Source of the DNA: Capsulimonas sp.
GTDB taxonomy: Bacteria > Armatimonadota > Armatimonadia > Armatimonadales > Capsulimonadaceae
Length of the DNA: 8,234 bases
Reading direction: 5' to 3'
NCBI GenBank assembly: GCA_025963815.1
Contig: JAOQAA010000225.1
Location: forward strand, 1 to 8,234
The notes below the pieces were generated by a model. That model was not told where the DNA came from and made no database searches. It saw only the letters and a program-made list of their open reading frames with translations. The translations under genes were made by a program, and so were the position numbers. Of this stretch, positions 1-6,343 are shown in pieces (position 1 is the stretch's first letter; every line of letters begins with the position of its first letter).

Positions 1-789
1 ATCATTGGCGTCCATCTGGAAGGTCCATACATCTGCCCCGCGCGGCGCGGCGCCCAGCCCGAAGCGCATGTGCGCCTTCCCGATTTAGAAGAGTTTACGC
101 ACTGGGTGGAGATTGGCGGCGGCGCGATCCGTGAGATCACTCTTGCCCCTGAGATGGAGGGCGCCGAGGCTGTGACCCGCGCGGCTCTGGCCGCGAATGT
201 CGTCGTTTCCGCCGGGCATACCGACTCGCGAGCCGCCGATGTGGCGCGCGCGATCCCGTGGGGCGTGCGTCAGGGAACGCACCTCTTTAACGCCATGCGC
301 GGTGTCCACCACCGTGAGCCAGGAACCGCCGGCGCCATTCTTGTCTCCCCCGAGATCGTCGCCGAGGTCATCGCCGACGGCGTTCATCTTCACCCGGAGA
401 TCGTCCGCCTGACGATCACCTCCAAGGGCCTTGACGGCGTCGTCCTCATCACCGACGCCATGGAAGGCGCCGCAATGCCCGACGGCGTCTACAAACTCGG
501 CGGCTTCGATGTGAACGTCCAGAACGGCGAAGCGACGTTTGCCGACGGGACCCTCGCCGGCAGCGTCCTCACGATGGATCGCGCCTTCCACAACACGCTC
601 AAATTCGCGCAGCTTGCCCCCTGGCAGGGCGCGCGACTGTCGTCGGCGAACGCGGCGCGGCAGTTGGAGATTTTGGATCGGGTGGGGACGTTAGAGCCTG
701 GGAAGCAAGGCGACCTGGTGGTGATGGACCCTGAGATGGGGCGGGTCGAGTGGACGGTGATTGGGGGACGGGTGGCTTATCGGCGGTAA
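1..789 (+). CDS. nagA: N-acetylglucosamine-6-phosphate deacetylase, C-terminal part (5' end outside window)
   Basis: Cytoplasmic amidohydrolase that removes acetate from GlcNAc-6-phosphate to give glucosamine-6-phosphate, in amino-sugar catabolism and cell-wall recycling. The frame is open from base 1, giving 262 residues; NagA is usually about 380, so roughly 120 N-terminal residues lie upstream of the window. Family motifs appear in order: HLEGPYI with the metal-binding Glu at visible residue 7, SAGHTDS (metal His at 73), THLFNAM (metal His at 94), DGVHLHP (substrate His at 129) and LITDAM with the catalytic Asp at 152. The spacing between these residues matches E. coli NagA (E131, H195, H216, D273) within a few positions. 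A GTG at base 70 could be read as a start but lies after the HLEGP motif, so it is internal. The C-terminal LEPGKQGDLVVMD is the usual amidohydrolase closing strand. The gene converges on the FGE gene, so it is not in the sulfatase operon. Confidence 0.95.
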   Translation: MIGVHLEGPYICPARRGAQPEAHVRLPDLEEFTHWVEIGGGAIREITLAPEMEGAEAVTRAALAANVVVSAGHTDSRAADVARAIPWGVRQGTHLFNAMRGVHHREPGTAGAILVSPEIVAEVIADGVHLHPEIVRLTITSKGLDGVVLITDAMEGAAMPDGVYKLGGFDVNVQNGEATFADGTLAGSVLTMDRAFHNTLKFAQLAPWQGARLSSANAARQLEILDRVGTLEPGKQGDLVVMDPEMGRVEWTVIGGRVAYRR

Positions 790-795
790 GCTACC
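771..795 (+). other. Small hairpin overlapping the nagA stop codon
   Basis: GGTGGCTTA (771-779) and TAAGCTACC (787-795) can form a 9-bp RNA stem with one G-U pair and a 7-nt loop. The TAA stop (787-789) lies in the right arm. No T-run follows on either strand, so this is at best a weak terminator between the convergent genes. It may equally be chance. Confidence 0.25.
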
Positions 796-821
796 AGCTG
801 TGGATCAAGGGCGGCGCGCCT

Positions 822-1892
822 TCATAAGCCGCGTCGCATCCGATCTGAATCGCCCTTCGAAACCACGCATCGAAAGCCCACATTTGATGTCCCTGTCAAA
901 ACGTCCCCTTTGCCCCGGCTCCCCGGCATATAGCGCGAGCAATACTGGTCCGTGCAGAGGAATGACCCGCCGCGCTGGGCGCGCTTGGGAATGCTCGGCT
1001 CATCGGGGTCGTAGCTTGTGGAAGGCCCTCGGGGATTTTTGGGTGGGCTGACTTTGTAGTAATCGGGCCGGTACCAATCGGCGCACCATTCCCAGACATT
1101 TCCGGCCATGTCGTAGAGTCCGAAGCCGTTCGGCGGGAATTTGCCGACGGGGGATGTTCCCGCATAGCCGTCTTCGTGGGTGTTGTGATCCGGGAAATTA
1201 CCCTGGAATGTATTCGTCATTGCCCGGCCGCGCGGTTTGAAAGTGTCGCCCCAGACGTACGGCTTTTGGCTGAGGCCGCCGCGCGCGGCGTATTCCCATT
1301 CCGCCTCCGTAGGGAGGCGCTTGCCGGCCCACTTGGCGTAGGCGGCGGCGTCGTCCCAGCACACCTGCACGACCGGATGATCCATCCGTTTCGCAATGCT
1401 GCTTTTCGGGCCTTCCGGATGCCGCCAGTTGGCGCCGGGAACGTAGCGCCACCACTGAGACGCGTCGTCGAGCGCGACGGGACGGGGCGGGGGAGCGAAC
1501 ACGACCGCGCCCGGAACCAGTTTGTTCGCGGGAACGCCGGGAAACAGTCTCGGGTCCGGGCGCTGCTCGGCGACCGTCACATAATGGGTCGCGCGCACAA
1601 AGCGCGCGAATTGGGTATTGGTCACGAGATTGCGGTCGATGAAGAAGCTGTCCAGCGTGACCGAGTGTACTGGCTGAGCGTCCGGGAACATGGCGTTGTC
1701 GCTGCCCATCTGAAAGCGGCCGGGCGCAATCCAGACCATGCCGGTCGGCGCCGGGTGAGACGAAGCGGCGCGGTGGGATGCGGGCGCCGCCTCGGCGGTG
1801 GACACGCCCAAAAAAAACATGGCCGTGAGTGTGGTGATGACGGTCAGCACGGCGGCGCAGGGAACGAAGTGTCGGTGGCGTCGTAAGTTCAT
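822..1892 (-). CDS. Exported formylglycine-generating enzyme (SUMF1/FGE family sulfatase maturase)
   Basis: This is predicted to oxidise the cysteine of C-x-P-S-R in type I sulfatases to C-alpha-formylglycine, using O2 and copper. The 356-residue protein starts with a basic n-region (MNLRRHRH), a hydrophobic stretch (about 11-30) and an AEA cleavage site after residue 35, a classical secretion signal. The FGE-sulfatase domain (PF03781) covers about 50-345: MVWIAPGRFQMGSD at its start, then KRLPTEAEWEYAARGG (191-206), GLYDMAGNVWEWCADWY (258-274) and RGGSFLCTDQYCSRY (307-321), ending in NVGFRCV. Cys313 and Cys318 match the copper/catalytic pair of known FGEs (Cys336 and Cys341 in human), so the enzyme looks active, unlike many family members that lack the pair. 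The ATG is only four bases past the stop of the upstream sulfatase and has no clear Shine-Dalgarno, which suggests translational coupling. Export is unusual, because well-studied bacterial FGEs are cytoplasmic. Other PF03781 roles (EgtB- or PvdO-like) are less likely given the cysteines and neighbours. Confidence 0.9.
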   Translation of the reverse strand: MNLRRHRHFVPCAAVLTVITTLTAMFFLGVSTAEAAPASHRAASSHPAPTGMVWIAPGRFQMGSDNAMFPDAQPVHSVTLDSFFIDRNLVTNTQFARFVRATHYVTVAEQRPDPRLFPGVPANKLVPGAVVFAPPPRPVALDDASQWWRYVPGANWRHPEGPKSSIAKRMDHPVVQVCWDDAAAYAKWAGKRLPTEAEWEYAARGGLSQKPYVWGDTFKPRGRAMTNTFQGNFPDHNTHEDGYAGTSPVGKFPPNGFGLYDMAGNVWEWCADWYRPDYYKVSPPKNPRGPSTSYDPDEPSIPKRAQRGGSFLCTDQYCSRYMPGSRGKGDVLTGTSNVGFRCVVSKGDSDRMRRGL

Positions 1893-1896
1893 AATC

Positions 1897-3972
1897 TTAA
1901 TCTATGGGCTTGTTGTCTAATTCGATGATGACCGATTGGACGGTTCCAGCAAACGCGTTGGCGGCTCCGTACGGCCCGACCCGAGCGCCCCGATCTTCTC
2001 CGGTGTCCAATCCTTCAATCGGAGTTTGGGGTAGCGGGCCGGGCGCTTTGCCTTTGACGATGCCCTGTGCGTCGAGCGTGAGGCTCAGGACGCCGTCCGC
2101 TTCCACGCGAGCGACGGCGGTATGGGCCCCGGTGACGGACTGCGGTGTGGCGATCTGGGTCGTATGGCCATCTTCCCGGACGAGAAATGTCAGCTTTCCG
2201 CTTTGAAGAAAGAGCGTATAGCCTTGGGCCGCGCCGCCCTGAGCCGCCACCACCCCGTCTGTTCCCGTGGCGTCGAATTTCGCGGTGATGGTAAAGCCGC
2301 ATCCGGCGACGGCGGGCGCATGGGCGCGATCCAAATGGTCGCCTCCCTTGAGCGTGAACTGTGTTTTACCGCTCAGAACGCCGTTTTCGGGATGCAGTGG
2401 CAACACGTCGGCGCGCTTCGCCCACGCATCCCATTGAGCCGCCAGAAGCTTCACGCGGTCCGTCTGAGCGCCGGCCAGATCGTGCTGCTCGGTGCGGTCG
2501 GCGACGGTATTGTAGAGCCGCCAGGGCTTGCCGTCCAGTGCGACCAGTTTCCAGGGGCTCGCCAAAACGGCGCGGTTGCCTTCGTGCTCCCAGAAGATCG
2601 GCTGCGTGCGCTGGATCGTCTTGCCCGCAAACGCCGGGCGCAGACTGACGCCCTCTATCGGCGTGATTGCGTGATCGTGAAATGTCTTAGGATAAGCCGC
2701 GCCAGCCACATCCAGACAGGTCGCCATGATGTCAATGATATGTCCGGGCTGCGCTTCCAAGTGACCATCGCGCGCGCGTGGGATCCCATTCGGCCAGTGC
2801 GCGATCAGCGGCGTTGCAATGCCGCCTTCGTCCGTATAGTGTTTGTACCGCACGAATGGCGTATTGTTCAGTGTTGCCCACGCCTGGCCGACAAATACAG
2901 TGGACTTTGGCCCGCCGGGATTTGCGCCCTCCAGACGTCCCTGGACACCGCTCTCGGCGTTGCCGCCGTTGTCGCTCATAAACAAAATGAGCGTATTGTC
3001 CAGTTCCCCGCGCTGCTTCAGGCCAGCCACCAATGCGCCAACAGACTTGTCCATGTGCTCCACCACGGCGGCGTAGATCGCCATGATGTGATCGTAGCGA
3101 TCCTGCTGCGCGGGCGTCAAACTGTCCCAGGCTGGAACTTCCGGGAGACGGGGCGACAGCGGCCAGGATTTGTCGATCAGCCCCATCTGGATCTGACGTT
3201 TGTAACGCGCCTCGCGCAGTTTGTCCCATCCGGCCTTGAACTTGCCGCGCCAGCGCGCGATATCGGCGGCCGGCGCCTGGAGCGCGAAGTGCGGGGCGTT
3301 GTGCGCGAGATAAAGAAAGAACGGCTTGTGAGCCGTATGCGCTTCGTCGATGAACTTCAGGCCGTAGTCAGTCCACAGATCCGTCGAATACCAGTTCGCG
3401 GGCAGCGGCGCGCCGGTGCGCCCGATGTTCTTGCCGTTCAAATACAGCGGGCCGCCGACCGGTGATCCCGGGAAATAAAAGCCGCCCTGCGCGCAGGTGA
3501 GCGTGCGGTCGAAGCCTCGCCCCCAGGGCGTCACTCCGTAATTCTGGCCAACGTGCCATTTGCCGGTCATGGCGGTGAAGTAGCCGGCGCCATGGAGCGC
3601 CTCGGCGATGGTGACGCAGTGATCGTTTAGGCGTCCACTGTAGCCCGGCAGGGGATTGCCGTCGGCGTCGTCCTGCTCGTCAGTCATATGGCCGACGCCC
3701 GCCTGATGCGGGTACAACCCTGTCAGCAGCGCCGCCCGCGATGGGCAGCATCGCGCCGTGTTGTGGAACTGCGTGAACCGCACCCCTTCACCGGCCAGCT
3801 TGTCGAGATTGGGCGTTTTGATCTCACCGCCATAGCAGCCGATGTCGGAGTAGCCCATGTCGTCGACGAGGATGACGACGATGTTCGGCTTCTTCTCCGG
3901 AGCGGCCTGGGAGGGGGCGGCGAGAGCCAACAAAAGCGCGCAAAGCGCGGGAAGGCGCAAGTGGGTGCGCAT
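1897..3972 (-). CDS. Secreted type I sulfatase with C-terminal beta-rich domain
   Basis: Formylglycine-dependent, calcium-binding sulfatase of the alkaline phosphatase superfamily (PF00884), expected to hydrolyse sulfate esters outside the cytoplasm. The 691 residues open with a signal peptide (MRTHLRLPALCALLLALAAP, cut near SQA/A at residue 23). Visible active-site elements are VDD (metal Asp37/38), CCPSRAALLTG (Cys75 would become formylglycine; Arg79), TGKWH (Lys138, His140), AHNAPH (His228), SDNGG (metal Asp334/Asn335) and RYKHYT (Lys377). About 530-691 forms a separate domain, probably a LamG-like beta-sandwich, with GYTLFLQSGKLTFLVRE; this fold is inferred from the pattern. The start is supported by AAAGAGG at 3980-3986, 7 nt from the ATG. 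The protein resembles the sulfatase encoded upstream along its whole length, indicating tandem duplication. The FGE gene follows after four bases. The CCPSR signature resembles the arylsulfatases abundant in Planctomycetota; the substrate is unknown. Confidence 0.93.
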   Translation of the reverse strand: MRTHLRLPALCALLLALAAPSQAAPEKKPNIVVILVDDMGYSDIGCYGGEIKTPNLDKLAGEGVRFTQFHNTARCCPSRAALLTGLYPHQAGVGHMTDEQDDADGNPLPGYSGRLNDHCVTIAEALHGAGYFTAMTGKWHVGQNYGVTPWGRGFDRTLTCAQGGFYFPGSPVGGPLYLNGKNIGRTGAPLPANWYSTDLWTDYGLKFIDEAHTAHKPFFLYLAHNAPHFALQAPAADIARWRGKFKAGWDKLREARYKRQIQMGLIDKSWPLSPRLPEVPAWDSLTPAQQDRYDHIMAIYAAVVEHMDKSVGALVAGLKQRGELDNTLILFMSDNGGNAESGVQGRLEGANPGGPKSTVFVGQAWATLNNTPFVRYKHYTDEGGIATPLIAHWPNGIPRARDGHLEAQPGHIIDIMATCLDVAGAAYPKTFHDHAITPIEGVSLRPAFAGKTIQRTQPIFWEHEGNRAVLASPWKLVALDGKPWRLYNTVADRTEQHDLAGAQTDRVKLLAAQWDAWAKRADVLPLHPENGVLSGKTQFTLKGGDHLDRAHAPAVAGCGFTITAKFDATGTDGVVAAQGGAAQGYTLFLQSGKLTFLVREDGHTTQIATPQSVTGAHTAVARVEADGVLSLTLDAQGIVKGKAPGPLPQTPIEGLDTGEDRGARVGPYGAANAFAGTVQSVIIELDNKPID

Positions 3973-3979
3973 AAGAAAA

Positions 3980-3986
3980 CCTCTTT
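3980..3986 (-). promoter_or_regulatory. Ribosome binding site of the second sulfatase
   Basis: On the minus strand this reads AAAGAGG, 7 nt before the ATG at 3972. It fixes the start of the 691-residue sulfatase and shows that this gene has its own translation initiation despite the palindromic element just upstream. Confidence 0.6.
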
Positions 3987-4005
3987 GTTCGGCAAAATTC
4001 CGATT

Positions 4006-4129
4006 CCTAGGGCGCTGCCCCAGTCTCCAATTAGCTCGCCCCGTTGGGGCTAAAGATTGGAGCCGCTTTCGACAACCTCTTTTAGCCCTGAAGGGGCGAT
4101 CTAGACGGAGACTGGGGCAGCGTCCTAGG
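4006..4129. repeat. 124-bp nested palindromic element between the two sulfatase genes
   Basis: The outer arms at 4006-4028 and 4107-4129 are inverted repeats matching at 22 of 23 positions (left arm CCTAGGGCGCTGCCCCAGTC plus TCC). An inner pair at 4036-4054 and 4081-4099 matches at 16 of 19 (TCGCCCC...GGGCTAAA type). The left half also folds alone: CTCCAAT (4025-4031) pairs with ATTGGAG (4056-4062), TTAG with CTAA, and GCCCC with GGGGC around a GTT loop. The element ends two bases from the TAA of the upstream sulfatase gene (4132-4134) and lies wholly outside both coding regions. As RNA it could stop transcription, block 3' decay or reduce readthrough to the downstream sulfatase-FGE pair. As DNA it resembles a dispersed intergenic palindrome or a non-autonomous mobile element. 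No transposase or clear target-site duplication is visible. Confidence 0.75.
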
Positions 4130-4131
4130 GC

Positions 4132-6213
4132 TTATTTCCCCGTCGTCACCTTCACGTTTTCAACCTTGCCTTTGAGCGAATTGGGGCCTGTGTAGTCGCC
4201 GACGGAACTTTGGGCGTCTTCGCCGATGCTCAGACCGTCCTGCGGCTGGGCGGCGATCACGCCGGGCGCGGTTCCGCGAACGGGCGCCGCGCCGTTGACG
4301 GAGAGCGTCATGGCGCCGCTCGCCTCCAGATGCGCCTCCACAGAGAACTTGCCCTTGGGCGCGGCGTTCGCGGCGGTGACGGCGTAAAGCTTCCCGGCCT
4401 CACGGACTGCGAATACAGGTTTTCCTGCTTTCAAATACAGTGCGTAGCCTCGCTGATCTCCACCCTGCGCCAGGATGACGCCGTCGCTGCTTTGCGTGGT
4501 GACATCGCATCGGATATCGATCGGCTTGCCGGCGATTTGTGGGGACGACTTCGGAACGACATTGCAGCGTTCCGCCCAGGCTTCCCAGGCGTCGCCCATG
4601 GTCTGCACGCGTTTCGGGTCGCGCGCGGCGAGGTCGTTCATTTCGGACGGATCTTTGGACAGATCGTACAGCTCCCATGGCTTATTCGCCAGCGCGACCA
4701 GTTTCCAGTTCTGCTCGCGCACCATGCGATTGCCCTCGTGCTCGACGCAAAGAGTGCGCGGCGGCAGTTTTGCGCCAGTAAAGGTCGGCAGCAGGCTTTC
4801 GCCTTCCATCGGCAGGATGTCACTGCCTTTGTATTCCTTGGGATAGGATGCGCCGCAGGCTTTGAGGACCGTCGGCATGAAGTCCGTGATGTAGCCGGGC
4901 TGATCCGTTGTTGAACCGGACTTGGTCTTCAGGCCCGCCGGCCAGTGGACGATCATCGGCGTGCGGATGCCGCCCTCCTGCGTGTAGTGCTTGTAGAGAC
5001 GCCAGGGCGTGTTGCTGGCGTTCGCCCAGCCGCTGCCGTAGCTGATATAGCTGTTCGGCCCACCCACGGCTTTGAGAGCGTCGCCGGTGTGCAGGATGTT
5101 CTTGGGGGAATCCAATTGATCGAAGCCGTAAGGGTCCCACTCGGCGCAGGCGCCGTTGTCGCTCAGAAAGAAGATCAGGGTGTTGTTCCACTGTCCGGTT
5201 TCTTTGAGATGGGCGACCACGCGGCCGATGTTTCGGTCCATGATATCGATCGCCGCCGCGTACACCGCCATGCGGCGGGCGAGGTCGGCGCGCCGGTTCT
5301 CGGGCAGGGAATCCCACGCGGGATTGTCTTTATCCGCCCAGCCGGTCTGTACGTTGATGAAGTTCTTCGGAACGACGCTGCGCGGCGTGAGCTTCAAATC
5401 AGCTGGAACGAGCCCCAAAGCTTTTTGACGCGCCAGGCGTTCCGCGCGAATGGCGTCCCAGCCCTTGGTCCGGTACATCGATTCGTATTTCTCGATCGCG
5501 TCTTCAGGCGCGCCCAGCGGAAAATGCGCCGCGTTGAACGCAAGGTACATCATCCAGGGACCGCCGGATTTTTGCCCTTGGTTCATGAAATCCAGCGCAT
5601 AGTCGCCGAACACATTGGTGGAGTAGAAGTCGCCGGGCTTGTAAACCCGCTTGGCATGGTCGGCGGGGAGACGAGTGTAGTACGGATCTTCCTTCCAGTA
5701 GGTATTGAAGCCGCCCGGCATGCCATAAAACTCTTCAAAACCACGCGCCGTTGGGCTGTCCCGCGGATTTTCGCCTAGATGCCATTTGCCGACCATATAA
5801 GTGTGGTAGCCGGCGGGCTTGAGCGCCTCGGCGAGGGTGACGCATCGATTGTTGAGGGGAGTGCCCATGTCCGGCACGCCGGCCTGATGCGGGTTCAGGC
5901 CCGTCAGCAGCGCCGCGCGCGAGGGGCAGCAGCGGGCCGAATTGTAGAATTGCGTAAAGCGCAGACCACCCTTCGCCAATGAGTCGATATTGGGGGTACT
6001 GATCTCGCTGCCATAACAGCCGATGTCGGACCATCCCAGATCGTCCGACAGAATAATCAGAACATTGGGGTGCTGCGCTTTGGAAACGTCAATCTTCTGT
6101 GGCTTCTCCGCCGGAATTGCGTTTGTCGCGCAGCCGGAAAAGCTGATCAGGGCAATGCATCCGAAAGCCGCCGCCATAAGCCCCTTCGTCCATTGGCTTG
6201 TTGTCTTGGTCAT
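4132..6213 (-). CDS. Sulfatase lipoprotein with C-terminal beta-rich domain
   Basis: Second formylglycine-dependent sulfatase (PF00884), 693 residues from the chosen start. The N-terminus (MTKTTSQWTKGLMAAAFGCI, then ALISFSGC) is a lipoprotein-type signal with Cys28 as the likely lipidated residue; Phe rather than Leu at -3 makes the lipobox imperfect. Active-site elements are SDD (Asp57/58), CCPSRAALLTG (Cys95 becomes formylglycine; Arg99), VGKWH (Lys143, His145), FNAAH (His230), SDNGA (Asp352/Asn353) and LYKHYT (Lys408). Residues about 558-693 form the same beta-rich tail as in the downstream sulfatase (AQGG..RGYALYLKAGKPVFAVRE). The frame is open to 6303, but that longer start lies inside a terminator-like hairpin and would put 30 basic residues before the signal; the 6213 ATG has a ribosome binding site 10 nt away. 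It is probably membrane-anchored, whereas its paralogue is probably soluble. The substrate is unknown. Confidence 0.93.
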   Translation of the reverse strand: MTKTTSQWTKGLMAAAFGCIALISFSGCATNAIPAEKPQKIDVSKAQHPNVLIILSDDLGWSDIGCYGSEISTPNIDSLAKGGLRFTQFYNSARCCPSRAALLTGLNPHQAGVPDMGTPLNNRCVTLAEALKPAGYHTYMVGKWHLGENPRDSPTARGFEEFYGMPGGFNTYWKEDPYYTRLPADHAKRVYKPGDFYSTNVFGDYALDFMNQGQKSGGPWMMYLAFNAAHFPLGAPEDAIEKYESMYRTKGWDAIRAERLARQKALGLVPADLKLTPRSVVPKNFINVQTGWADKDNPAWDSLPENRRADLARRMAVYAAAIDIMDRNIGRVVAHLKETGQWNNTLIFFLSDNGACAEWDPYGFDQLDSPKNILHTGDALKAVGGPNSYISYGSGWANASNTPWRLYKHYTQEGGIRTPMIVHWPAGLKTKSGSTTDQPGYITDFMPTVLKACGASYPKEYKGSDILPMEGESLLPTFTGAKLPPRTLCVEHEGNRMVREQNWKLVALANKPWELYDLSKDPSEMNDLAARDPKRVQTMGDAWEAWAERCNVVPKSSPQIAGKPIDIRCDVTTQSSDGVILAQGGDQRGYALYLKAGKPVFAVREAGKLYAVTAANAAPKGKFSVEAHLEASGAMTLSVNGAAPVRGTAPGVIAAQPQDGLSIGEDAQSSVGDYTGPNSLKGKVENVKVTTGK

Positions 6214-6223
6214 CGGAAGTGCG

Positions 6224-6230
6224 TTCCTTT
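6224..6230 (-). promoter_or_regulatory. Ribosome binding site that decides the lipoprotein sulfatase start
   Basis: The minus strand reads AAAGGAA here, 10 nt before the ATG at 6213, the same spacing as for the pseudopilin gene. It supports the shorter start, from which a clean lipoprotein signal follows. The alternative start at 6303 has no comparable site. Confidence 0.6.
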
Positions 6231-6288
6231 GTCTTACAAAATGAGTGGAGATATGCTTGTGAACTTTGACGAGTCTTAACACACGAAA

Positions 6289-6330
6289 GCCGCGTGTCAT
6301 CATGGATTTTGTCCCATTATGACACGCGGC
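6289..6330 (-). terminator. Strong hairpin after the pseudopilin gene, probable terminator
   Basis: GCCGCGTGTCAT (6289-6300) and ATGACACGCGGC (6319-6330) are a perfect 12-bp inverted repeat. The stem continues after one mismatch with four more pairs (6302-6305 with 6314-6317) and closes on an 8-nt loop. On the minus strand it begins 14 nt past the stop codon of the pseudopilin gene and is followed by TTTCGTGTGTT, a short T-rich run. This fits an intrinsic terminator, leaving about 75 bp for a separate sulfatase promoter. No clear -35/-10 pair was identified there. Confidence 0.75.
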
Positions 6331-6343
6331 GCTCTTCTCAGTA

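Noticed and set aside
2122..3465. Long + strand open frame (447 codons) opposite the secreted sulfatase
   Set aside because: It is the antisense shadow of a well-supported sulfatase in GC-rich DNA; its translation shows no domain or motif, and the minus-strand frame carries all catalytic residues.
4006..4129. The palindromic element as an insertion sequence or CRISPR unit
   Set aside because: There is no transposase, no clear target duplication and no repeat-spacer pattern; only inverted repeats are seen.
3688..4195. Overlapping + strand frames running through the palindromic element
   Set aside because: They join antisense sulfatase sequence to a non-coding inverted repeat; such frames often arise from dispersed palindromes.
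4945..5778. + strand open frame of 277 codons opposite the lipoprotein sulfatase
   Set aside because: It is antisense to conserved sulfatase sequence and has no family signature.
6231..6288. Possible sulfatase promoter (TTCACA followed by TGTAAG, or TTAAGA followed by CATATC on the minus strand)
   Set aside because: Spacings of 18-20 bp and poor -10 matches make these no better than chance, although a promoter is expected after the terminator.
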